From assembly GCF_000090795.2 (NCBI RefSeq), contig NW_003546304.1:73647-131761 (forward strand): a stretch of DNA of 58,115 nucleotides, given 5' to 3'. The notes beneath the pieces were generated by a model that saw only the letters and a program-made list of their open reading frames with translations, did not search any database and had not been told where the DNA came from. The translations under genes and the position numbers were made by a program. Position 1 is the stretch's first letter. Every line of letters starts with the position of its first letter. Below are positions 11,104 through 22,977 of the stretch, piece by piece. The stretch is from Amphimedon queenslandica (taxonomy: Eukaryota; Porifera; Demospongiae; Haplosclerida; Niphatidae).

Positions 11104-14100
11104 TTAAGCAAGATCTTTTAGTGCTTCCATCAAAGATGATTTACTAGCATCACTACCATCAAGCCATAGCTGGATCATCTCAATTTTGCATCTCTCTTGG
11201 CGTCGAAAGTCATTCTCAATTTTTAAGAGGGATGCATGTTTTAGGTCAAGACGAATACCCAATTCAAACCAATCATTCAAATTCTTTAAGAACTTTACAA
11301 TGATAAGAAAGTGTGATGAATCTATGCAAAAAAATTTATTACAGTAGATCAGTAGATGCATAATATTGTGCACTGTACCTAGTGGGCCATTTGGTAGATC
11401 ATCTGGATCGTATGTTATTCCAGAAATCTTAATAGGCGAATCTAATAAAATAATGAAAGATATGAGCAACAGAGTATATATTACCAAGTAAGAGTTGCTC
11501 TTCTTCAATATTCAGTTTAATTTCTTCTTTGTGCTCTTCTAGTACCTGTGAAAGCAAGTTCAGTACTCTTGGTAAAATACCATAGCTATTATTTTATATT
11601 ACCGTTTGTACAATAGTTCTTTCGCAAAACAAGGAATGTTTTTCAATATGCGATTGTACTGTACTGAATGTCTGTTGACGAGTAAAGGCAATATGAGGCA
11701 TTAAACTCTGATTAAGCTGCTTCAAAAGATCTGGTTCTATTAACAAGTCAGTGTTGCAGCAAAGAAAAATTTTTAAAAGGATGCTTTGAGGAAGGTTGAC
11801 TAAGGGCTCATGAAGTAATATCTTGTCAAGCCGTTCTACTTTGCTCCCCATGGTGTCACTAGAAAGTACTCCTTCCTTTTTCAAACAAATAGAACGTACG
11901 ATGTCTTGCATTGCAAACTGATGATGATTCGCAGAATCCCATGAAGCATGAGGTGCCTCTAGGAATTCACCTACTTCTAGAGATGAGCAATACTCTTGGT
12001 GAAGACAGAAGATTGTCTTTATAATTGAGCTTCTTAGCTTCATCATTGCTTTAATAGACTGTGGAGAGTCTTCATTCCATTTAATTTTGACTCTGACATC
12101 TTGCATATCTTCAGACAATTCAACTAAAATTTCCACATAATCATCCGTCTTCCAATGTATTCCAAATTTCCACATTTGACACCTTCTTGAGACGGCTTGA
12201 AGTGAAACGGGAGATGAGCAACTTTTGATACTTTTCAGAGGAAATTTAAGTGCCAGTCTAAGGATGAGCATGTGACAAAACTGAGTGGGGAAGAATTGAG
12301 AATAATGAATGCATTCCAAATGCCACACAAAGCCAAACTCATTGTGAGGTGGTAAAGAATTAGGACGACCCGGAGGAACAAAAGAAGGAAAAAACAAGCA
12401 TTTGTCTGAAATGGAGGCATCAGCATTATTGTTGTCAATTACTTGGCACACTTCAAGCGTATGCAATATGTCGGACAGCATGAGAGGAGAATGTTCTGGA
12501 AATGTTGATTTGATCCAGCTTACTGGAACTAGGCCAATATTGCTGATTGAGGATAGATCATGTTTGGGGCTAAACAGTAATCCATTGACTTCATTCAGGA
12601 AATGCTTGATGTTTATTATTACCCAACTATCACAGAGGTTGGACTCTTTTTTGAGGAAAAGAATGAGCCCTTTCACTGATAGCTTAGCAAGGAGCTCTGC
12701 CAAATCATTTTCATCGTGTGGCAAAAATTTGTCACTCGTACCTATCATTGTTGATAATTGACCAAGAGTACAGTAACACTTTTGAATTGATTTGAGGAAT
12801 GAATAAAGAGCGTGACAGTTGTAATTTGCATTAACTGATTTTTGAATTGACGGCAAAGAATTGAGTAGTAATTTTTGAGATATCTTGATGATTTCTGTTG
12901 AATGTACTTTGCGACAATCCATTGGTATAAAAGTTGCTTTACTTTGAGGATATTCCTTTGAGATTAACGCTTCAATAGCACTTGCTTTGTCATCATCATT
13001 ATCTCTAAGTACATCTCGATGACTGCCAGCTATCAAAACATTCAAAATCTCAGTGCCACACATAGTGCAAAGGTAGTTGAACCAGTAGTAGATTTGTTTT
13101 TTAACAGCTTGGATATGTTGACTAATATCAACTACAAGTATAAATAGTGCTAGACCAGCTTTAGTAGCAGTTTTCATTATCATAGAGTGTGAGAAGTGAT
13201 ACTCAGCATCACCTGAAAGATCATAAACAGTCATGTTTCCAATCTCTGAGCTTGTAATATTTTCTGGAACTATTCCTATGGTGTTTAACATAACATTAGT
13301 CACATTGCCATCTTCAGAGACAGAAGGGTAACTATCGTAATTAGCCTCAGAGCGAATCTTAAGCACTTTTACTAATGTACTCTTTCCGGCACCTTTGTTC
13401 CCAAGCACAAAAACTTGAGTGTATGTATCAATGGGTGAATTCATTCGACATTCTTCGTAATACTTTAATAGTTCAATTGTCTCAGTGTTACCATTTGATG
13501 TACTTTGACCCCACTCACTGGGCCGACAATCCCATATGCAGGTAAAGGCCGGGTCTATTAGTCCTGTCTGTAAGAGGTACCTTGCAGCTTCAATGTGATT
13601 ACCGGCACAAGCCAAGTGAAGGAGGTTGTGTCCTTTGGTATCACACAGAGAGGGATCACAATTGCAATCCTCAATAAGGTAACGTAATGCATTTACTTGT
13701 CCAGTAGATGCTGCCCAATGTAAGGCAGTCCATTTGTTCCTTGTTAAAGACATCGGGTTACAGTTATGCTTGGTGATAAGACATTTAAGGGTTTCCATGC
13801 TTCCATAGCGAGCAGCATAGTGCAGTGGAGTGCTTTTGCGGTTATTTATTGCTTCCGGATTACAGTGGTACTCGGTGATGAGTGTTGAGGTAACATCTGG
13901 CCAGTTGTTTTTAGCTGCAATGTGAAGGAGAGAAACGTTTGAAATAGTGAGAATGTCTCTAGGTCCCACGCAATCAGCTGTGCGGCGGAAAAAATTTGTC
14001 ACTATTTTAGATGGTTCGGAGCATTGCTCGAGATAGATCAGTGCTTGTTTCTTGTCTTTATTGTTGAAAGCATCAATGCAAAGCTTTTCAATTTCCTCAG

Positions 14101-14113
14101 CGGGCTTTGTCAT
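11104..14113 (-). CDS. Ankyrin-repeat / Roc-type GTPase / Death-domain protein
   Basis: Four exons: 14113-11603, 11545-11485, 11441-11379, 11321-11104, giving about 950 residues. Residues ~55-230 hold four to five ankyrin repeats (TPLHYAARYGS, TALHWAASTGQ, NLLHLACAGNH). A Roc-type GTPase follows: P-loop GNKGAGKST at ~239, DLSG as the G3 element, and AGSHRD in the G4 position. A COR-like middle region of about 400 residues comes next, and the last exon encodes a Death domain (WFELGIRLDLKHASLLKIE, QLWLDGS). The order ANK-Roc-(COR)-Death is the C-terminal part of DAPK1 without the kinase. It is likely a cytosolic death or immune adaptor. Identity of the COR region is inferred from position. Confidence 0.85.
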
Positions 14114-14487
14114 AGCTCCTCAGCTGTGTGGATTTAGATCATCTAGAGATATCATGTCAGGTTTGGATATCATATGTTAGTCTTTTATATCCCTGATAAA
14201 AATCAACAACTCAAGTAAACAACATGCCGGACTCAGCTAATATTTTTCTGTCTGATCATATGATCTGCATCTGATGCCCATATGCCCGGCCGCGTCGACG
14301 CCCAGCTAATGACCCATATTCCCACATGATAATTCCCATAATCATAGATTACGTAACTCAAAATTTATGGGCGTGGCTTTGCTGAATTTTTAATTTGCAT
14401 GATTTGGTCGACTCATCAACCTCGACTCAAACTCGAGCTCAAATCACTGGTATCTATACTTCGACCTGTACCATCATAGTAGATACC
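14114..14487. promoter_or_regulatory. Divergent promoter region (ANK-Roc-Death / annexin)
   Basis: 374 bp between two divergent starts. It contains an unusually CpG-rich stretch at 14286-14299 (CCGGCCGCGTCGAC). No further motif is claimed. Confidence 0.5.
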
Positions 14488-14698
14488 ATGTCCTATCCAC
14501 CATATCCTGGTGGTGGTGCACCCTACCCACCAACAGGAGGCTATCCTCAATCCTCTGTAAGTAAATGTAGACTAATTTGTGCCTCATTAAGTCTCTGCTG
14601 CTTTTTACCATTAATATATACAGGGACCTTGGGTAGGAGGAGGTATGCCAATGCCTGGTAGTAGCAATCCTCCTGGATATCCTCCTCAATCAGGTATT

Positions 14699-14729
<31 letters not shown>

Positions 14730-17700
14730 TTATACTTATCATTACTAATTACTCTCTCCCTTTAATTCTGTACAGGTCCTCCTATGCCAGGCTATCCACC
14801 TCCTCCAGACCCTTTTTCATCACCAGCTGGTTACCCACCTGGAGGTCCTACTCCATCTTATCCACCTCCCCCTTCATCCAGCTACCCACCCGATCCATCT
14901 TATCCCCCAGGACCACCATCAACAACGAGTTATCCTCCAGGCCCACCATCAAATTTTCCCTCGGGCCCAACTTATCCCCCAGGTCCAACACCAAACTATC
15001 CTCCAGGCCCACCATCAAATTATCCCCCAGGCCCATCATCAAATTATCCCCCGGGCCCACCGTCAAATTATCCCCCTGGCCCAATGCCTAATTATCCTTC
15101 AGGCCCTTCATCAAATTATCCCCCTGGCCCTCCTCAACCTGGCTCTTATCCAACAGGTACATATAACAGTTTATCATTGATAACTGTTCTGTAAGTCAGT
15201 TATAACTGTTCTGTAAGTAAACTTTCTATTACTGCTAAGTGTCCAAATACTTTGGAAAGAGATGATTTAAACTGTCCTTTTTTATTGTGGTAGGTCCATC
15301 AGGAGGTGGTTATCCGACCAGTGCTCCCCCTGGATCATATGTAAGACATATTCAATATCTGTAATAGCATTATAGTGCATGGTGTAATGGTGCAATAGTG
15401 CATGGTATTTCATTGAAAAAGGATAGGAAAGAATTCTCCAATTTATTTGTTTGTTATGTTGAGCTCATTTATGAATTTTAAAATGTACTCAAAAATTTGA
15501 TCAAAATTTTTATACTATAGTATAGAAACGGCTCTGAGAGAATATTTCTTATTTTATACATGTGTACATTTTTTTACATGTAAATTTTATTTGATTCAAA
15601 TCAAAATTGAATTTGAAAAAGATGCTTCAAAATTTTGCTGTAATAATGGAATAATAGTAATAGTAAAATTATATTATAATGCAGTGATTAATAATACAAG
15701 ATTGTACAGTGTCCTCTATTGCATGTATGATGACTATTTTTCTGTAGCCACAAGCCACTCCAGTCCCTAGTGATGATACAAGGAGGGTATCAGTTGAACA
15801 GACACAGAGACAAATGGCAGCAATGTCTGTCAGTAAGGTAACCCTCATTAAGTTGTGCACTTACCTATGTGAATGTTTTATACGACATTTATTTTTTTTG
15901 TCAGTAAGGTAACCCTCATTAAGTTGTGCACTTACCTATGTGAATGTTTTATACGACATTTATTTTATTTAATACTGGCCAATTTTTGCATTATTTTTTA
16001 TAGTAGCTAATGATTATGTGCATGTACATTATACATGTAGATACATGTATAATGTACACTCTTTATTGAAACTGAAACTACTTATTATTCTCGATATAGC
16101 CAGTACCTGCTACTCATGGTACAGTGAAGCCCAGTCAGAGTTTCAATGCTGAAAATGATGCTACTACACTGTACAATGCTATGAAGGGACTAGGTAAAAT
16201 GATAATGCACTATTACTGTTGTTATAATATTATTTTGAGTTGAGTACTGTATATTAATACCTCAATGTCATATTGTAGTTGTATAGTTGTAGTTGTAGTA
16301 TCAAAATTGACTTACTTGTATATTTTACATATTCAATATTCCAGGGTTTCCATATGGCTTCTGGAGCAACTTTTAGAATTCATAACAAATTCAATTTTGA
16401 TCAAACTCTGCTCAAAATTTATACACAATATGAGTACAAGTATATGCATCAGAAAATAAAGGAAAAATGGAGAATTTTCTCTTTACCCTTTCTGACGAAA
16501 TTTGGCCTAAGTCCCTGTAGGGACTTTGACTGCAACTTTAAAAATTTATAAAAAATTAACTCAAACTTTCTACGCAACATAAATACATTTATATGTATTA
16601 GAAAAAATTATAAAAATTGAAAATTTCTCTCCTTGACATTTTTGACAAATTTGGTCAAGTATCCTGTACAGGGACTTTGGCCAGATTTTTGGCAACTTTT
16701 AAAATTCATAAAAAATCAAATTTTGATTGGAATATGTTCAAACTTTCTATACAATATAAGTACATGTATATGCATCAGGAAAAATTATAAGAATTGAAAT
16801 TTCTTTCCTTGACATTCTCGGCAAAATTTAGCCAAAGATCCTGTACAGGGACTTGGTCAATTCTAATTATAGTAATGTAGACTTATACTCATCTTATTAT
16901 TTATTAAGTAGTNNNNNNNNNNATGTATCAGAAAATGTAATAAAAAGGAAGAATTATCTCATATAGCAATTTTTGGTAAAATGCCCTATGCTATTTGCCT
17001 AAATCTTGTAGGAAACCCTAGTAATTTCTAATTATAAGTAATGTAGGCTTATACTCATCTTTTTTTCCTATAAATAAGTAGTGGGCCAGAATATTATCAT
17101 TCATGTGTATTGTACAGGTACTGATGAAAAAGCAATCATACTAGTATTGACAAGACGCTCTAATGAGCAAAGACAAGAAATCAAAGTCAAATTTAAAGTG
17201 AAATATGGAAAGGTAAAATACAGCAATGCATTCTATAAGCTACATTTGTATGTGTATAATAATTATAACTATTAATAATTTTTTTGTAGGATTTAATCAA
17301 AGAGTTGAAGAGTGAGTTGAGTGGACACTTCAGAGAGGTCATTATTGGATTAATGATGAGACCTACTGAGTTTGATGCATACTGTCTTAACAAAGCAATG
17401 GAGGTACTGAATGACATGTAATATATGACTATAGTGTGGGCTATCAATCTTGGGAGGTTACAGTATGGAGTATGTGTGTGGGAGATATTGATCTTACTGT
17501 ACTATATACAGGACACAATGTACATGCTCATTAGCTGCCTGGCTTCCCATTACATTTTAACTAACTGTACATGTACAATTGTACATGTATTGGTTAAGGG
17601 AAGTTTCAATCTACAATGTACATTATTTGTATCATTTTATGCTTGTGTACATGTATTGTAGACGACTATAATATATACTATATATTTTATATTACGCTAT

Positions 17701-20181
17701 ACTCTATCATAGGGTGCTGGGACTGATGAGACAGCTCTGATTGAAATACTCTGCTCAAGAACTAACGTTGAGAAAGAAGACATAAAGACCTTCTACAAGA
17801 AAGGTATGTATAGTTTATTAAAAATAAGCAATACTGATTATTTCCCTTGGGAAAAATTCTAATTGTAGTTACTGTTACAATTATGTAATACATTGTAGAT
17901 TATAACCAAGAGTACATGTACTCTTGGTTATAACTTATTACCATGACTCCATTTTTATTAGAATATAAACAAGATTTAGAGAAGCACATTCACAGTGAAA
18001 CTTCTGGTCACTTTAGGCGACTGTTGATATCACTCACTGCTGTAAGAGAGAGAGAGAGAGAAAGAGAAAAATGGGTCGCTACCACTATAATAAGCAAAGG
18101 CACAAAATACTAGCATTAATAGTTATGTGACATTTTCTATTATTTACTATATTAGTACTAATTGTGTAGAAGAAGTTGCACAAATAAAAAAATATTAATT
18201 TTAAAGGAGAGGGTGATAGAAAACAATACTTATATGAATTATCAATATTTACTATAAATGTAGGAGAGAGAGAGAGAGCATGAGATACTATTGGATATTC
18301 TATTGGATACATTGTTTTATTATCTTAGGCTGCTCGTGATCCTGACAGTATTGTGGATAAAAGCAGAGCTAGGCAAGATGCTCAGGTCAGTAGTGATATT
18401 TATTAGTACAATAGTCATCACTAACCTGTACATGTAGCTAGCATTAGTAATGTACATCATTGTATTGCTATAGGCTCTTTATAAAGCTGGCGAGGGAAAG
18501 TGGGGAACAGATGAATCAACGTAAGTAGAAGAGGGAGAGAGAGGAGGAGGAGGAGAGAGTAAAGATATGTTATAATGAACATTATGAATGATGATGATAT
18601 AATGCAACTGAAATGACTCTTGCAGTCCTACTCATGTTGTGCTCTTTCCTCCTCCTCCTCCCCCTCTCTTCCTTCCTTCTCCTTTTTTACATTCCAGTAT
18701 TGACATTTATTTTATTCAATTTAAGTCATTTCCTATAATAAATTATTGCATAGCAATATAAATTAGGACTTAGAGATGTTTGAATGTGTGTAGTTATTGT
18801 GTGATTTATTATTATTATTTATTTGTTATCATGACAGGTTTAATCAGATTCTGTGTGCTAGAAGTTACGCTCATCTTCGTCTTGTCTTTGAAGAATACTC
18901 AAAAGTGAGGATAGAGGATTTACATGTACATGTACATATGTATTCATGTATGCTTGAGTTGACTGTGTTCTTATGCTCAATGTATTCTAATCTCTAATAA
19001 TAATTGTTACTAATTTTAGATATGCAAGTATGACATAGAGCAGTCCATTTCCAGGGAGATGTCTGGTGATCTTAAAACAGGGATGACAACAATTGGTAAT
19101 CATTACATAATCTACTAATGGACTGTGTATACAGTGACATTATTACTATTCATGCTCTATTGATTGATGACTTCATTGCATGATGCCTCATTTTTATATC
19201 TTTATGTAGTGAAGTGTGTTAGAAATCTTCCTGCATATTTTTCCGAGCGACTTTACAAGTCAATGAAAGTATGTTAGATTATAAAGTCATGTAAAAGATA
19301 ATAATAAACTATAGCAAATGTCTATTACCGTATAGCAGGAAATTTTGGAGGGGGTTAAATTTGGCGAATTGGCATTTTGATAGCTATTCACCAAAATAAA
19401 AACCCACCATTTTGAGCCATTATGCACATGTTTATTGGCACATGGCCACAAATTCACCAAATCAAAATCTGCCTATCACCAAAATTTAGCAATTTGCCAA
19501 GTTTTACTCCATCCAAAATTTCCCCCTATACAGTACTTTTGTTGTAGATGTACCAATGTAAAGTACATGTACAACATGTGACTATTAATTTATGATTTTT
19601 TTCTTTCCAGGGGTTGGGTACTGATGATAGAACTCTTGTTCGTGTGATGGTCTCTCGCTGTGAGGTGGACATGGTTGAGATCAAATCAACCTTTGAGAGG
19701 AATTACGGGAAGACACTGGAATCATTCATAAAAGTAAAGAGCATTGCACTGCATGAGTATCTGATAGTAGTAGGTGCCCATTCATTAACTCAATTAGCTT
19801 ACCAGTCCAGCTGTGCAGTGTTATATAACTTTATTCATACTATAATATGTGTATATATGCCTACCACAGATATTGGTTTATTGTATAGTAAAATGGGAGC
19901 ACTCCAGATTGATTGTCTGCATTCTTAGCTAGTTTATCCCATAAATGAGCATGATAGTCTTCTTGATATTTAAATCAATTGATTGATAATCTTTTTTATG
20001 TGTATCAAATAACTGTCACTCAGTAAAGCGTCTCATCTAATTAAAAAAAATCAAGCATTATACTGTTATTGCTTTTAGCAGAGTATTGATTGATAGTAGA
20101 AATCCTTATATCTGTTACCCATAGGGAGACACCAGTGGAGATTACAAGAGAGTTTTGTTAGCTTTGGCTGGAGAGTACTAA
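14488..20181 (+). CDS. Annexin with Pro-Gly-Tyr-rich N-terminus (A7/A11-like layout)
   Basis: Seventeen exons: 14488-14556, 14624-14693, 14776-15156, 15294-15340, 15748-15837, 16100-16193, 17118-17212, 17290-17403, 17713-17803, 17962-18041, 18329-18385, 18474-18520, 18838-18904, 19020-19095, 19210-19268, 19611-19733, 20125-20181; 538 residues. The first ~220 residues are low-complexity YPPGPPSN-type repeats, as in annexins A7 and A11. Four annexin repeats follow: GLGTDE (1), GAGTDE (2), GKWGTDEST (3), GLGTDDRT (4), each start being a type II calcium site. The protein ends LALAGEY. Expected function is calcium-dependent phospholipid binding. Introns hold an assembly gap, a MITE and several perfect palindromes. 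Confidence 0.93.
15829..15966. repeat. 71-bp tandem duplication spanning an annexin splice donor
   Basis: The segment from GTCAGTAAGGTAACCC through CGACATTTATTTT occurs at ~15829-15899 and again at ~15900-15966. It copies the end of exon 5 and its donor site into the intron, creating a second potential donor. Confidence 0.85.
16344..17030. repeat. Dispersed ~165-bp repeat units (copy 2) in annexin intron
   Basis: Three or more tandem units (GAGCAACTTTTAGAATTCAT, ACATGTATATGCATCAG, CCTGTACAGGGACTT) bounded by CAGGGTTTCC at the left and GGAAACCCT at the right, which are inverted. The 10-N gap falls inside, between two near-identical stretches (16864 and 17032) about 168 bp apart. Confidence 0.75.
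16913..16922. other. Assembly gap (10 N)
   Basis: Ten undetermined bases within a tandem repeat in an annexin intron. The true length is probably unknown. Confidence 0.99.
17900..17933. repeat. Perfect 34-bp palindrome in annexin intron
   Basis: Arms TTATAACCAAGAGTACA and TGTACTCTTGGTTATAA are exact reverse complements with no spacer. Confidence 0.9.
19328..19533. mobile_element. TA-flanked MITE in annexin intron
   Basis: Inverted ends CCGTATAGCAGGAAATTTTG and AAAATTTCCCCCTATACAG, flanked by TA (19326-19327, 19534-19535). It is absent from the duplicated annexin segment at 24140-24440. Confidence 0.75.
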
Positions 20182-21271
20182 CTATAGGAAACAGTTTTGT
20201 CAAATTATTATATCAGTTAATTTTATTTTTGTGTAGTTTGATTTTTATATAATACTTTTAGTGCTCTGTAGGAATTTTAATATGCGTGGGCGTAATCTTG
20301 TGGAAAGCTGTTAAATTAATACTAATATGTTCTTTCCCTTCATTTCACAGCCATTAATCCCAATCTTGTACCATAATAATTTGATTTGTAAAATTAATTT
20401 TTTGCAAATCTTCAAAATTTGCAAAATCCATGAAATTTACAGCCCTTAATTTTGGGCTATGCAGTACTTGCGTGTTTTGGTCTTAAAGAAGATAAGGTTT
20501 ATTTCTCATTAATAAATTCCAAAGAGTTTTTCTCACTACTTGTACTAACATATATATGGTACACAAAAATAAAACACCAGAAATTTAGAAATGACTACAA
20601 TGTATTTTTAACCATTTAATTAGTTTTCATGGAGTTGCTGCTATTTTTGTTTTAAGCACTTGTTTCTCTGTCAGCCAGTCAGTTGTGTTTCATATTAGTA
20701 AGGAGTAAATGAAGTAGTTCTATCCTCCACTAAATTAAACTCTGGATGCATTATGTACCATTGACCATTGACGGGCACTGGTGAGATGCAGTTAATTATG
20801 AGTGCAGGATATTTGCGATTATCGCAGCTGGTTCTTTCTCTTGCAGGAGTAATTATGATTTGATTTTGTGAAAGACAGTGAGTATAGCAGAGAGGTTCGT
20901 CAATTTATTTTTTTTAATTGTTACTATAAAGTTGTATTTAGAGGCTTTGTGTGGAATAACTTAAAGACCTGTAGGCGTAGTGTGCTACTGGAAAATTATT
21001 GTTAATTGAATATATATGTATTCTAATTAAAACTGGTGCTTTTTGGACTCTTGAGTCTTGATAAAGGAGAGAATCCAGTTTAATGTCATGAGAATGATCG
21101 ATAACCCATGTAGGAAGCTGAATGTTATCAAATACATGATCTACAAGCCAGGTAGTGCAGCTACAAGAAACACCTGTAAAACAATTGCAGTAATTTTGGT
21201 ATAAGAATATCTCTGGTGCCCGCCAGCAGCGCACTGAAGGACAGCAAGTCAGCAAGATTATTCCCGGGAGG
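20182..21271. other. Intergenic between annexin and bHLH
   Basis: The first ~130 bp are annexin 3' flank, also present after the pseudogene copy (25080-25215). The rest is AT-rich, with no supportable gene. Confidence 0.5.
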
Positions 21272-21994
21272 ATGGATGTGTACTGGGCATTGCCTAAAGT
21301 GCAAGTGGATCGTCTGGATGAAGATGAAGATGACAATAGGCCGACAGAAGCAGCCGTTGTTATTTACAACTGCCAGCCATCTTCTAGTTTTCACTGTGAA
21401 CTGCAACAAGAGAGTCAAGAAGAAATTGGAGATAGGAAGAAAGGGAGAAAGAAAGGGAAAAAGAAAGGGAGGAAGAATAAAACTAAAAAGGTGAGTGAGG
21501 AATCTGCAGCCTTACTGAGACAGCAGAAAAATTCTAAAGAGAGAAGCAGAATCAAGAGCATTGGGCAGAAATACAATGAACTGAGAAGGATTCTTGGCTT
21601 TGACCTTACTAAAAAACGGTATTGCAAGCACAAAATTCTTAAAGCTGCAATAGAGTACATTACAAAACTGCAGGAGCTACTATGTGATGAAACAATCCAC
21701 TCTAGTGAGAGCAGTAGCAGTAGTACTGAGTCCTCACCAGTTCAGTCTTGCCTCTTGCCTCCTGGCCCTCCTCATCATGCTAATCCTGGGCTTAGCCCAG
21801 TCCCTTTTTCTTATCATAGAATTGGAAGGTATCCATCCTTGTCTTCCCCTCCTCATTTTCAACTAATGGAGTTCTGTAATAACAATAATAATAATGGAGG
21901 ACGGAGGAAGATGGAGTTCCCTTGCAATCCTGGTGCCATTATGCCTCCTGCTGGATCTCCAACATTCCCTTTCTGTCACGTCTTAATTAATTAA
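21272..21994 (+). CDS. Basic helix-loop-helix transcription factor
   Basis: An intronless 240-residue protein. A Lys/Arg-rich stretch (residues ~55-75) precedes the bHLH domain at ~83-140. The basic region is NSKERSRIKS, with the Glu/Arg pair that contacts the E-box CANNTG core. Helix 1 is IGQKYNELRRILG; helix 2 is KHKILKAAIEYITKLQELL. The tail is Ser/Pro-rich, ending FPFCHVLIN. Domain order and basic residues suggest a group A-like DNA-binding bHLH, but I cannot place the orthology group. The gene sits between the annexin and its duplicate, so it was probably bracketed by that duplication. A 3' tandem duplication follows at 21994-22131. Confidence 0.85.
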   Translation: MDVYWALPKVQVDRLDEDEDDNRPTEAAVVIYNCQPSSSFHCELQQESQEEIGDRKKGRKKGKKKGRKNKTKKVSEESAALLRQQKNSKERSRIKSIGQKYNELRRILGFDLTKKRYCKHKILKAAIEYITKLQELLCDETIHSSESSSSSTESSPVQSCLLPPGPPHHANPGLSPVPFSYHRIGRYPSLSSPPHFQLMEFCNNNNNNGGRRKMEFPCNPGAIMPPAGSPTFPFCHVLIN

Positions 21995-22131
21995 GACTTT
22001 GTTTATGTTTTTGGACTTTCATTTAATACTGATGTATGTCAGTTGCTTTTGTGTCATTAATGCTTTGTTTATGTCTTTGGACTTTCATTTAATACTGATG
22101 TATATATATGCGAGTTGCTTTTGTGCCACTA
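21994..22131. repeat. ~67-bp tandem duplication in bHLH 3' flank
   Basis: Two copies of a unit containing CTTTGGACTTTCATTTAATA, at about 21994-22060 and 22061-22131, with small differences. Confidence 0.8.
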
Positions 22132-22977
22132 ATGTTTGAGTAGGCGGATCATGATTCATGAATTAATGGTCGGGCGTGGCTCAGTGGCTGAGGTGTTAGT
22201 GTACGTGTGTTTGTATCTATATGGTCTAAGTGTTTCATCTAAAACGTTTAATGTGAAATCATGTGAAGTAAAAAGAGAGTAAAGCTGCTAAAGTAGCTAT
22301 AAAGAGAAATAATGGCTAGTGTACAAAATGAAGAAGTAGAAAGACCTAGTGGAGCAGCAAAGTCAAAGAGGTAAATCATGTGATCAGATACATGATACCA
22401 AATTTTTGTCAGTCAAAAAATTTTGTCAAAATCTTAATTTCTTGTTAAATTAATTTTCACTTTATAAGCACTATTGGAGGGCTAAGGGAACTAGGAGATA
22501 GAGAGAAGCGAGAAACCATGTACTGATTTTTGAGCAACTTTAAAAATTTGTAAGAAATATAATTTTGATCGGAATCTGCTCAAACCTTTTATATGCATCA
22601 GGAAAAATATTAAAATAGAAATTATCTCTTTGGAATTTTCACAAAATTTATCCAGAGAGACCATTCGCCCAATTTTTTGAGCAACTTTAGAAATTCACAA
22701 AAAAATCTAATTTTGATCTCATAGGCAGCATGCATTCTTGTCTCTTTTAATGGGCTATTTGGTTGATGGTTGGTAATATTTGCTCTGTTCAGACTCTATA
22801 CGTATGCAGTTAATGGCCTCACAAACAGAACAAAATGTTCTTTTCTCTCACATTAGACTATGACATTTATTTATTTTAAAAATTGTTGAAATTACATAAA
22901 TGTCAATCAATGACTCATGCTCGCCCCCTCAATGGTTTACATTCACCTAGTAATCATTATTAATACACTATAAATGA
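22132..22977. other. Intergenic with repeat fragments
   Basis: Contains a tRNA A-box-like stretch (GGCGTGGCTCAGTGGCTGAG at ~22174), a repeat word shared with an AIFM1 intron (GTCAAAATCTTAATTTCTTG at ~22427 and ~37910), and one unit of the dispersed repeat family (22520-22720). No gene recognised. Confidence 0.5.

Noticed and set aside
14848..15084. Minus-strand Gly-rich frame opposite the annexin proline-rich exon
   Set aside because: Shadow of the YPPGP repeats in the annexin N-terminus.
22169..22240. tRNA-like stretch with an A-box
   Set aside because: No matching B-box or acceptor stem; at most the head of a degraded tRNA-derived SINE.
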